Shown: one piece after another, positions 10,744-16,833 of the stretch | How positions within the stretch are numbered: the stretch's first letter is position 1 | Layout: every line of letters starts with the position of its first letter | NCBI GenBank assembly: GCA_001303665.1 | Contig: LJUF01000016.1 | Location: 1-17,285, forward strand | DNA length: 17,285 nt | From: Phycisphaerae bacterium SM23_33 | GTDB taxonomy: Bacteria > Planctomycetota > Phycisphaerae > SM23-33 | Reading direction: 5' to 3' | Made by a program: the position numbers and the translations under genes | Notes under the pieces: generated by a model | Database searches by the model: none | What the model saw: only the letters and a program-made list of their open reading frames with translations | What the model was told of the DNA's origin: nothing

Positions 10744-11120
10744 ATCGTGACAGGCTCGACCATTCGCAATCTCCCAGCCGGCTCAGCCGCCCCCGTTGAG
10801 CACGGGCCGGGGGCCGGTCTGCTGCTGTCGAGGCGAAGGTGCCAAGCCTGACTCAGAATCCCCGCCCGCCGGGCGGCGCGGATGCGTCGGCAGGCCGTTG
10901 TGCCCCATGCTGCTGCGGCTGCCGTGGGCTGCGTTTGCAGGCAGGTTTGTCTTGACGGATTGGCACGCGGCGATATCATGGCCTCCGGTCGGAGCGGAGC
11001 AGCTTCTGTCGGCTTGAGGTAAACATTGCCTGGGCGGGCAGTGCGCCCGGCCTGAGTTGCAGCGGGGCCCGGCAGAGAGCGTTGTGGCGCCGCGGCGAGA
11101 TCGGGGCGGGGCAGACCTTG

Positions 11121-11155
11121 GACACCCCCAGCCGGGGCGCACGCCGGGGGGTCTC
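11121..11155. other. GC-rich hairpin in the noncoding region
   Basis: ACCCCC (11124-11129) pairs with GGGGGT (11147-11152), with an inner CCGG/CCGG pairing. There is no T-tract. It could belong to an RNA leader or be structural DNA. Confidence 0.3.
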
Positions 11156-11288
11156 CTGGCCAGCGCGGACAGAGCGGCGTGGGGAGTCTCAAGCCGGGCT
11201 CATCCGGGCGGCAGCCCGGCGGGCGTGCGGCGAGAAGCGAAAAGAATTAAGGATATCGCGTCGCGTGCTCCGAAGTAATGAAGGAATA

Positions 11289-11305
11289 GTTCCGCTGCAC
11301 CCCGA
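11289..11305 (+). repeat. 17-base direct repeat, copy 1
   Basis: GTTCCGCTGCACCCCGA occurs here and again at 11461-11477, 172 bases away. This copy contains the 5' arm (CACCC) of the first hairpin of the small RNA candidate. Confidence 0.6.
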
Positions 11306-11349
11306 AGTTGTGTAGGTCTCCCTCCGCCTACATCAGGGTGTGGCTGACA

Positions 11350-11397
11350 GGGCGATGCCTGGGTCTCCCTCCGCCTAAGGCGTCGCCCATTCTTTTT
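11350..11397 (+). terminator. Intrinsic terminator of the small RNA candidate
   Basis: An eleven-pair stem (11350-11360 with 11378-11388), a 17-base loop and the tail ATTCTTTTT. This is the best rho-independent terminator on the plus strand of this window, and no protein gene lies upstream for it to serve. Confidence 0.75.
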
Positions 11398-11460
11398 GGG
11401 AAGCCGGCCGGCTGAGCCTGGGCGCACAAGGAGGGCCGGAAAGCGACGGTCAGGTGAAGC

Positions 11461-11477
11461 GTTCCGCTGCACCCCGA
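11461..11477 (+). repeat. 17-base direct repeat, copy 2
   Basis: Identical to 11289-11305. The sequence after it differs (GCGCCGC), so the C/U-loop hairpins are not duplicated with it. Confidence 0.6.
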
Positions 11478-11637
11478 GCGCCGCTTCCGGCCCAGCAATA
11501 CTCTTCGGCCGGATTCGCGGCAACTTCAGTAAGGCCGGGCCTTAAAGTCGCGGTACCCGGATCGGGGCCACAGCTCGCCCGAAGCGAGGCCCTCGACGTT
11601 GGAACGCCGGCCGCGCGGGCGACCCCTGACGCTGGCC

Positions 11638-11650
11638 TGTCAAATTGACA
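11638..11650. promoter_or_regulatory. Palindrome, possible enhancer-binding site
   Basis: TGTCAA-A-TTGACA is a perfect 13-base palindrome about 100 bases upstream of the sigma-54-like promoter at 11746. That distance is typical of sites for sigma-54 activator proteins. The embedded TTGACA has no matching -10 element at 17 bases, which speaks against a plain sigma-70 promoter. Confidence 0.4.
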
Positions 11651-11745
11651 CCGCCGGGCCGCCAAGCGGCGATTCGGTCACTTCGGCCGCGGCCGTTGGA
11701 CTCCATAAGCTCTTTGCGGAAGTCCGCTTCTGCGCGAGGAGGGTA

Positions 11746-11761
11746 TGGTACAGCTGTTGCA
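11746..11761 (+). promoter_or_regulatory. Sigma-54-type (-24/-12) promoter of the Hsp20 operon
   Basis: TGGTAC (11746-11751), five bases, TTGCA (11757-11761): 10 of 11 defined positions of the RpoN consensus TGGCAC-N5-TTGCA, with the diagnostic GG (11747-11748) and GC (11759-11760) exactly ten bases apart. Transcription would start near 11772, leaving a 40-base leader. No good sigma-70, sigma-32 or CIRCE element was seen upstream of the operon. Confidence 0.5.
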
Positions 11762-11777
11762 CACGGCAAGTTGCGGG

Positions 11778-11803
11778 CGGCTGATGGTCAGCCGAGGAAG
11801 GAG
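11778..11803 (+). promoter_or_regulatory. Leader hairpin abutting the ribosome binding site of the first Hsp20 gene
   Basis: CGGCTGA (11778-11784), loop TGG and TCAGCCG (11788-11794) form a perfect seven-pair hairpin that ends directly before the ribosome binding site AGGAAGGAG (11795-11803). The hairpin does not mask the site, so a classical thermometer is not evident; it may stabilise the mRNA or set spacing. Confidence 0.45.
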
Positions 11804-11811
11804 ATGGAAAA

Positions 11812-12255
11812 ATGGCAATATTCCGGTGGGGCATGCACTTCGATCCCTTGGCGCACCTTCGCCAGATTCAGCGCGAGCTGGACCGGGTCAGCTGGCCCTG
11901 GACGGCCGGCGCCCGTCGCATCGGCGGCGGGACCTATCCCCCCGTGAACGTGTACGAATCTGACGCGGAGGTGGTCGTCCAGTGCGAAGTCGCCGGGGTC
12001 GAGCCGTCCGATCTGGACGTGAGCATCACCGGCGAAACGCTGACCGTCAAGGGCATCAAGAAGCCGCTTCCCCGCGAGGAAGAGCTGAATTTCATCCGGC
12101 GGGAGCGGGGCAGCGGGGAGTTCACGCGGACGGTCGTCCTGCCCAACGAGGTGGATGCCGAGAAGGTCGAGGCGAACCTGCGGGACGGCGTTATGACGAT
12201 CCGCCTGCCCAAGAAGGCGGCGGGCAAGCCCACGCGCGTTGAGATCAAGGGCTGA
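11812..12255 (+). CDS. Hsp20/alpha-crystallin family small heat-shock protein, first copy
   Basis: 147 residues. ATP-independent holdase chaperone that binds unfolding proteins and keeps them refoldable by DnaK/ClpB-type systems. AGGAAGGAG lies 8 bases before the ATG. A short N-terminal arm (1-40, DPLAHLRQIQRELDRV helix) precedes the alpha-crystallin domain (about 43-145) starting PPVNVYESDAEVVVQCEVAGV, with TGETLTVKG (73-81) and the family signature A121-N-L-R-D-G-V-M-T-I-R-L-P-K134. VEI (143-145) may serve as the C-terminal I/V-x-I/V anchor. It is the first gene of a two-gene operon, 20 bases before the second Hsp20, and lies behind a sigma-54-like promoter. The two copies are clearly different paralogues, which often form mixed oligomers. 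Confidence 0.93.
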   Translation: MAIFRWGMHFDPLAHLRQIQRELDRVSWPWTAGARRIGGGTYPPVNVYESDAEVVVQCEVAGVEPSDLDVSITGETLTVKGIKKPLPREEELNFIRRERGSGEFTRTVVLPNEVDAEKVEANLRDGVMTIRLPKKAAGKPTRVEIKG

Positions 12256-12275
12256 CCGGGCCGGGAGAGCTAACC

Positions 12276-12671
12276 ATGGCACAGGATAAATCAGTCAAGG
12301 TCAAGACGACAGTTTCGGCCGCTGAGGCCGCCGAGGACGCCTTCAGCCCGCTGGTGGACATCTACGAAAAGGATGACGGGCTGGTGCTGGTGGCCGACGT
12401 GCCCGGGGCGAGCAAGGGCGACATCAGCGTGCAGGTGGACAAGGGCGTGCTGACGCTGGCCGCCGAGGCCCGCTTCGACGTCCCCGGTGAGGCGTACTCG
12501 CGGACGTACCTCTCGTTTGAGCCGGGCAGGTTCTTCCGCGCCTTTGCCCTCAGCGACGAGATCGACCGGGACAGGATCACCGCGACGGTTTCCAAGGGCG
12601 TGCTCACCGTGGAGCTTCCCAAGGCGGAGGCGGCCAGGAGCCGGAAGATCGAGATCAAAGTGTTGGAGTGA
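12276..12671 (+). CDS. Hsp20/alpha-crystallin family small heat-shock protein, second copy
   Basis: 131 residues. GGGAGA (12263-12268) lies 7 bases before the ATG, and the gene follows the first Hsp20 after 20 bases, so they are co-transcribed. The N-terminal arm is short and charged (1-23). The alpha-crystallin domain (about 24-117) shows SPLVDIYEKDDGLVLVADVPG, DKGVLTLAAEA, FEPGRFFRAFALSDEID and the signature A103-T-V-S-K-G-V-L-T-V-E-L-P-K116. The tail I125-E-I127 is a good I-x-I motif for oligomer assembly. The short N-terminal arm suggests smaller oligomers than the partner. A strong terminator follows at 12756. Confidence 0.93.
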   Translation: MAQDKSVKVKTTVSAAEAAEDAFSPLVDIYEKDDGLVLVADVPGASKGDISVQVDKGVLTLAAEARFDVPGEAYSRTYLSFEPGRFFRAFALSDEIDRDRITATVSKGVLTVELPKAEAARSRKIEIKVLE

Positions 12672-12755
12672 CGATTCCGGCGCGAGTCGGACCGGTCCCC
12701 CGGCCGGACGGCGCGGGATTGCCGCAAGCCGGGGCTCGGAAGCCATAGCGTTGAA

Positions 12756-12786
12756 GGGCCGGACGGGCCGTCCGTCCGGCCCGTTT
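12756..12786 (+). terminator. Terminator of the Hsp20 operon
   Basis: GGGCCGGACGG (12756-12766) and CCGTCCGGCCC (12772-12782) form a perfect eleven-pair stem with a five-base loop, followed by GTTT. The stem is very stable and the T-run short. Confidence 0.7.
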
Positions 12787-12812
12787 GCCTGGCGGCGGCT
12801 GATTCGGGCCGG

Positions 12813-12818
12813 TATCAT
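12813..12818 (+). promoter_or_regulatory. smpB: Possible -10 element giving a leaderless smpB mRNA
   Basis: TATCAT lies 8 bases before the GTG start of smpB, so transcription would begin at or within two bases of the start codon. No Shine-Dalgarno sequence is present between. No convincing -35 hexamer is visible. Confidence 0.35.
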
Positions 12819-12826
12819 TTCATGTC

Positions 12827-13321
12827 GTGGCCAGGAAGAAGTCCCCAAAACCCGATCAGCGCGGGCAGCACGCCCCACAGATACGCAACCGCCGGGCGAC
12901 CTTCGATTACCACGTCCTGGAAAGGATTGAGTGCGGGATCGAGCTGCTGGGCACGGAGGTCAAGAGCCTCCGCGCGGGCAATGCCTCCCTGGAGGGGGCC
13001 TACGCCGCGATCCAGGGCGGGCAGGTCTTCCTCTGCGGAGCCAACATCGCCACCTGGCCGCAGGCGGCCGGGGTGCTTCAACACGATCCGCTGCGGCGGC
13101 GCAAGTTGCTGCTGCACCGCCGACAGATCCGCCAGTTGGCCAGGCACGCCGACCAGAAAGGCCACACGCTCGTGCCGCTGGCGCTGTACTTCAAGAACGG
13201 CTGGGGCAAGTGCGAACTGGCCGCGGCCGCGGGCAAGCGGGCCTACGACAAGCGCCAGGCCATTCAGAAGCGGCAGCAGCAGCGGGACGTCCAGCGCGCA
13301 CTTCGCCGCCCCAAACGATGA
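12827..13321 (+). CDS. smpB: SsrA-binding protein SmpB
   Basis: 164 residues, close to the usual 150-160. SmpB binds tmRNA and brings it to stalled ribosomes for trans-translation, standing in for the missing anticodon stem. Family blocks are all present: RRATFDYHVLERIECGIELL, GTEVKSLRAGNASLEGAYAAI (42-62), the FLCGANIATW segment, HDPLRRRKLLLHRRQI, the VPLALYFKNGWGK strand and the basic C-terminal tail GKRAYDKRQAIQKRQ that inserts into the mRNA channel. The start is GTG at 12827; the ATG at 12822 is out of frame. There is no Shine-Dalgarno sequence, unlike nearly all other genes here, and a TATCAT hexamer just upstream suggests a leaderless message. The tmRNA gene itself is not in the window. 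It is convergent with the sodium symporter gene. Confidence 0.96.
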   Translation: MARKKSPKPDQRGQHAPQIRNRRATFDYHVLERIECGIELLGTEVKSLRAGNASLEGAYAAIQGGQVFLCGANIATWPQAAGVLQHDPLRRRKLLLHRRQIRQLARHADQKGHTLVPLALYFKNGWGKCELAAAAGKRAYDKRQAIQKRQQQRDVQRALRRPKR

Positions 13322-13451
13322 CGCCCATTGGGGAGACGGGGACCGTTGTTCGTTAGAGACATCGCGGGACGGCCGGCCGGGCGGCTTGCCGTTTGGCGCC
13401 GTTGGTTCTTTTCCGACGGAACGAAATCACCGATTCAGACGGAACGCGGCG

Positions 13452-15944
13452 TCAATCTGCCTCGGCGGCCTCGGGGGGCTGCTTTTCCTCGGCCGCTGCG
13501 CCCGCGGCCTTGATGGCCCGGTAGAAGCACCACAGCAACCCGACAACGATCAGGCCCAGCATCAAGCCTAGGACCAGATACGCCTGCCCGGACAGCTCCC
13601 CGTCGTATCGGGTCGGCTTGACGCCGAAACGAACGGCGGTCATGGTGAAAGCCAGCGCCAGCCCGCCGCACAGGCCCATGTCCAGCACCCCCAGCATCGC
13701 CCCCAGCCGGGCGGCGGGGCTCGGCCTTTGGCCCGCCCGCTCGCACCGGAGGATGCGCCCGCCGCCCAGCAGCAGGCTGACCAGGCCGGCGACGCCGGCC
13801 CCGATCAGAGACATCTGGATGGTGTAGGAAACCTCGTCGGCCAGTCCCTGCCCCAGGCGGACCGCCTCCGACCCCACCAGCATTTCCATGAGCGCCCAGC
13901 CCATCAGCCCCAGGGCCAGCAGGCCCAGCACTACCGCCGCGACACCCCCCGCTGTGCCCCGCCCGGGACCTTGGTCTGCGTCGTGCCCGGCAAGGGGCGC
14001 CGGCTCGTGGCGCCGGATGCGGACGGCGGCGATGACAATGGCCAGAATCGGGGCGATGGCCATGAGGCACAGGCCGGCGGCGTTCCCAGTATTGATCCCG
14101 GCCTTGTGGCTGGTGGTCGTCAACCTGGTCAGCTCGGTCCATCTCGGCTGCTGGGCCTCCGGTACCTTCACGGGCAGGCCGGTCTTGGCGTCTGTCTCCG
14201 GCCGGAAGTTCCAGCGATACTGCACCGTATAGGCCGTCCGCGGCGTCACCTTGTCCGTCGTAAGGCTCAGTTCCTTGCCGCCCAGGTCGGCGAACTTGAA
14301 ACCCTCCGGGAGGGTCGTGGGCTGCCCGCCCGCGTGGACGGTCCAGGCCTCGGCGGTCTTTCCGGCCTGTGTCTCGTCGAGCGTAAAGGTGTGCTCCGTC
14401 TCGCCGCTGAAGTCCGCCACAAATCGCGCCTCGAGAATGGCGCGGTCGGGTAGCTTCTCGGCGACCGGGATCGCGATCGCCACCTTCTCGGGCTCGTACT
14501 TGTAGGCGTAGCCGTTGGGATTGGCCAGGGCGTCGAACAGGCTCCAGGAAAAGACCCCTGCCAGGATGATGGGGATGGCCACCCGGATGGCCCAGTCCCA
14601 CCAGCGGCCGACCCGCCAGTCGCTGCGCTCGTTGGCGTGGTCGCGCAGCCTGCGCAGGCGGAAGAGCCAGCCCAGCACGAAGCACTCCAGCAGGGCGGTC
14701 AGGGTGATGCCCCAAGTGCCGTTGATGAAGGTGTCGAAGCTGTCTAGCCAGTTCAGCCCGCTCTGGGTGCAGAACAGCAGCCCGATGATCAGCCCTACCA
14801 GGGTCAGCCCGATGAGGGTCTTGTCTCGGCTCCAGCCGGTCTTGTCCACGATGCTGGCCAGGACGCTCTCGGTGATGGAGAAGGCCGAGTCGATCCCCAG
14901 TAGCAGCAGGCTGGCGAAGAAAACCAGGCTGAACCAGGTGGCGTGCGGCAGTTGGGCCAGGGCATAGGGAAAGGCCACGAACGCCAGGGACGGCCCTTTT
15001 TCCGCCACGGCGTCAACCGGCACCGCCGCCCCAGCCGCGGTGCTGGCATAGGCCATGCCGCCCAGCGTGGCGAAGACCGCCAGCCCGGCCACGAAGCTCG
15101 TGCCCGTGTCCGCCAGCCCGGTGATGGCGGCGTTGTTGTTCAGGTCGCTCTTGCGATGCAAGAAGCTGGCGTAGGTCATCATGATGCCGAAGGCCAAGCT
15201 CATGGAGAAGAACATCTGTCCGAAGGCCCAGCGCCAGGTCACCGGGTCGGCCAGCCGGCTCCAGTTGGGTTCGAGGTAGTACTCCAAACCCTGGATGGCG
15301 CCGTCCAGGGTGAGACCGCGGATGGTCAGGATCAGCAGCATCAACCACGGCAGCGGCACCGTCCACATCACCACCTTGCCCACCAGCCGCACCCCCCGGA
15401 AGATGCACAGGTACATCGCCATCCACGTGATCACCAGCGAGATCACGATGTGCCACTGCATCCGGCCCAGGGCGAAGCCCTCGGTGCTGTGGAGATAGTT
15501 TTCGAAGAAGAAGGCCTTGGCCTTCCTGACGCCCTCCAGCCCGGTGCCTGCCCAGGGCAGGCTGCCCTTCACAATGCCCACGATGGAATAGTAGAAGAAG
15601 CTCAGGCAGTAGGCCAGGATCACCGCGTAGTACGTGATGATGATGAAGCTGAAGATGATTTGCCACCAGCCGACGAAGGAGTAGGGGCGTTTAATCCGGC
15701 CGTAGGCGTCGGGCGTGGCCCGCTGCGTCATGTGCCCGAGCGAGAACTCCGCGATCAGCAGGGGGATGCCGATCAGCAGCATGGCGATCACGTAGGGGAT
15801 CAGGAAGGCCCCGCCGCCGTAGCTGTAGAGCTTGTAGGGGAAGCCCCAGAGGTTGCCCAGCCCGACGGCCGAGCCGATCGCCGCCAGCACGAACCCGGTC
15901 CGAGAGCCCCAGTTCTCACGCTGTTCTTCCAGGAGGTTGGCCAT
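13452..15944 (-). CDS. SNF-family sodium-dependent transporter with a long C-terminal extension
   Basis: 830 residues from the ATG at 15944, preceded by AGGGAG at proper spacing; the frame stays open further upstream to 16283 but without family similarity. Residues 1-472 are a full neurotransmitter:sodium symporter core of the LeuT/MhsT type, typically importing amino acids with Na+: N-terminal helix NWGSRTGFVLAAIGSAVGLGNLWGFPYKL with the unwound TM1 and sodium-site residues (G-N31), GGGAFLIPY (43-51), TWRWAFGQMFFSMSLAFGIMMTYASF (236-261) and LLGIDSAFSITE (348-359) at TM8. Bacterial members are usually 440-550 residues. Here a predicted non-membrane domain (about 473-620, beta-rich, with TLDETQAGKT and YTVQYRWNFRPET) is followed by about five extra hydrophobic segments (621-641, 664-690, 705-726, 748-772, 787-808) and an acidic tail. 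Substrate unknown. Confidence 0.92.
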   Translation of the reverse strand: MANLLEEQRENWGSRTGFVLAAIGSAVGLGNLWGFPYKLYSYGGGAFLIPYVIAMLLIGIPLLIAEFSLGHMTQRATPDAYGRIKRPYSFVGWWQIIFSFIIITYYAVILAYCLSFFYYSIVGIVKGSLPWAGTGLEGVRKAKAFFFENYLHSTEGFALGRMQWHIVISLVITWMAMYLCIFRGVRLVGKVVMWTVPLPWLMLLILTIRGLTLDGAIQGLEYYLEPNWSRLADPVTWRWAFGQMFFSMSLAFGIMMTYASFLHRKSDLNNNAAITGLADTGTSFVAGLAVFATLGGMAYASTAAGAAVPVDAVAEKGPSLAFVAFPYALAQLPHATWFSLVFFASLLLLGIDSAFSITESVLASIVDKTGWSRDKTLIGLTLVGLIIGLLFCTQSGLNWLDSFDTFINGTWGITLTALLECFVLGWLFRLRRLRDHANERSDWRVGRWWDWAIRVAIPIILAGVFSWSLFDALANPNGYAYKYEPEKVAIAIPVAEKLPDRAILEARFVADFSGETEHTFTLDETQAGKTAEAWTVHAGGQPTTLPEGFKFADLGGKELSLTTDKVTPRTAYTVQYRWNFRPETDAKTGLPVKVPEAQQPRWTELTRLTTTSHKAGINTGNAAGLCLMAIAPILAIVIAAVRIRRHEPAPLAGHDADQGPGRGTAGGVAAVVLGLLALGLMGWALMEMLVGSEAVRLGQGLADEVSYTIQMSLIGAGVAGLVSLLLGGGRILRCERAGQRPSPAARLGAMLGVLDMGLCGGLALAFTMTAVRFGVKPTRYDGELSGQAYLVLGLMLGLIVVGLLWCFYRAIKAAGAAAEEKQPPEAAEAD

Positions 15945-16007
15945 TTGCGACTCCCTTCTGCAATGCCCTTGTTCTCGATGCGGGTCTGGCCTAAGAATGG
16001 GTCCTTG

Positions 16008-16036
16008 AATATGCAGCAGTGCCCCTTGCCCAGCAA
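16008..16036 (-). promoter_or_regulatory. Promoter candidate of the sodium symporter gene
   Basis: Read on the minus strand: TTGCTG (16036-16031), a 17-base spacer and CATATT (16013-16008). The leader would be about 55-60 bases. The -10 match is good and the -35 match modest. Confidence 0.4.
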
Positions 16037-16145
16037 GCAAAACATTCAACCCGCGACGGAGCCGTGCCATTGAAACGGGATTTGCTGGTCGGGTTGTCGT
16101 TTTTTGTGTCCCACCCGCACCGCGCCCGCCGGGGCAGTTCCCAGC

Positions 16146-16194
16146 CGAAAACCCGTGCCCGGACCCGTGCAGGGGGGGTATCCGCTGAACCCCT
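16146..16194 (-). repeat. Dispersed repeat, copy B (upstream of the sodium symporter gene)
   Basis: Bases 16194 to 16172, read on the minus strand, are identical to 1-23; the following 26 bases remain similar to 24-49. Copy B lies 250 bases upstream of the symporter start codon and points the same way as that gene, just as copy A does for its gene. Confidence 0.75.
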
Positions 16195-16347
16195 TGTGAA
16201 GGGATTTGAACGTCTCCTGGGCGCAGGAGCCCACGCCCACGCCGGAAGCGGTTGACGCAACCCGTTGTAACGCAAGTTATCACAGAAAGTGGTCCGCCCG
16301 GCCGCCCCTCGCCGCCAAGGCAAAAAGTCGTTCACTGGCCTCTTTTT

Positions 16348-16379
16348 GGGGCCTATTTTGCCCTCCAGCCTAGGGCCCC
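16348..16379 (+). other. Hairpin with CCCTCC in its loop
   Basis: GGGGCC (16348-16353) pairs with GGCCCC (16374-16379) around a 20-base loop containing CCCTCC (16361-16366). TCTTTTT lies directly before the stem, not after it. Confidence 0.35.
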
Positions 16380-16446
16380 AAGGACTTGCGCCGCCTCACC
16401 CAGCTCAGAATGCCCTCGCAAACCCCCCAAACTGCCACCTATCGAT

Positions 16447-16470
16447 ACCTGACCCCTCTCTCAGGTCTTT
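16447..16470 (+). other. Hairpin with C/U-rich loop and short T-run
   Basis: ACCTGA (16447-16452) and TCAGGT (16461-16466) pair around the loop CCCCTCTC and are followed by CTTTATCC. It could be a weak terminator or part of a second small RNA. Confidence 0.35.
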
Positions 16471-16796
16471 ATCCTAGATTGCTCCCCCCCAATTCGCCGT
16501 CCCCCAGCCCTTCCGCCAGGCCGCGGTTCGGACGGAGAGCCACGCCGAAGGCACCCCGCTCCGGGGGCTGGCGAATCGCCCGGACCCTGTTTCGGACCCG
16601 CTGCCGGCCTGCCTCTCGCTGCCGTGAGTTCGCACACCCCGACGTGCACGGCCCCGTGCCGAATCGTAAGCTTGAGATAGAGGCTTTGCCTCCAATTTGC
16701 TGCCCTCAGAGGCGCGCTGCGGACGCCCCGAGTCCGTTCCACAGCCGTTCGTCCCTACTTCCTGACCTTGGCGAGGCCGATTCATCTGTGCGCACG

Positions 16797-16827
16797 CGCC
16801 ATATCAGACCGATATGGCGTGAGGAGG
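16797..16827 (+). promoter_or_regulatory. Leader hairpin next to the ribosome binding site of the LEPR-XLL gene
   Basis: CGCCATATC (16797-16805), loop AGACC and GATATGGCG (16811-16819) form a perfect nine-pair stem. It ends one base before the ribosome binding site GAGGAGG (16821-16827). It may protect the mRNA or be a binding site for a regulator. Confidence 0.5.
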
Positions 16828-16833
16828 CACGTC

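Larger units (their letters stand above)
11289..11397 (+). ncRNA. Candidate small RNA with two identical C/U-rich (anti-Shine-Dalgarno-like) loops
   Basis: Hairpin 1: CACCC (11298-11302) with GGGTG (11336-11340), and inside it TGTAGG (11311-11316) with CCTACA (11327-11332), enclosing the ten-base loop TCTCCCTCCG. Hairpin 2: an eleven-pair stem GGGCGATGCCT (11350-11360) with AGGCGTCGCCC (11378-11388, one G-U pair), whose tip again shows TCTCCCTCCG closed by GG/CC. A T-rich run ATTCTTTTT (11389-11397) makes hairpin 2 an intrinsic terminator. The loops contain CCUCC, the anti-Shine-Dalgarno core, so they could pair with ribosome binding sites. The architecture resembles C/U-rich-loop small RNAs of Alphaproteobacteria, but this is not a claim of homology. 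The 5' end is uncertain; no strong promoter was recognised (weak TAATGA at 11276). Confidence 0.6.
10682..11811. other. Intergenic region of 1.1 kb without a supported protein gene
   Basis: Open frames here are short, rich in Arg, Pro and Gly, lack ribosome binding sites and overlap on both strands, so none is accepted. Supported contents: a GC-rich hairpin after the tRNA (10721-10743), a hairpin at 11121-11155, a small RNA candidate (11289-11397), a 17-base direct repeat, a 13-base palindrome (11638-11650) and a sigma-54-like promoter (11746-11761). Confidence 0.6.
15945..16833. other. Intergenic region, 889 bases, between divergent genes
   Basis: It holds the minus-strand promoter candidate of the symporter (16008-16036), copy B of the dispersed repeat (16146-16194), two plus-strand hairpins with C/U-rich loops (16348-16379 and 16447-16470), a C-rich tract (16482-16510) and the leader hairpin of the next gene (16797-16819). 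Open frames here are Arg/Pro-rich with no ribosome binding site and are rejected. Confidence 0.6.

Noticed and set aside
11560..11811. CIRCE or sigma-32 heat-shock element upstream of the Hsp20 operon
   Set aside because: No TTAGCACTC-N9-GAGTGCTAA-like palindrome and no CTTGAA...CCCCAT pair is present.
12672..13451. tmRNA gene (ssrA) next to smpB
   Set aside because: No tRNA-like ends or tag-reading frame are found around smpB or elsewhere in the window.
15945..16283. Upstream extension of the sodium symporter frame by 113 codons
   Set aside because: The extra residues are Arg/Gly/Pro-rich, overlap the predicted promoter and the dispersed repeat, and SNF proteins start right before the first helix, as at 15944.
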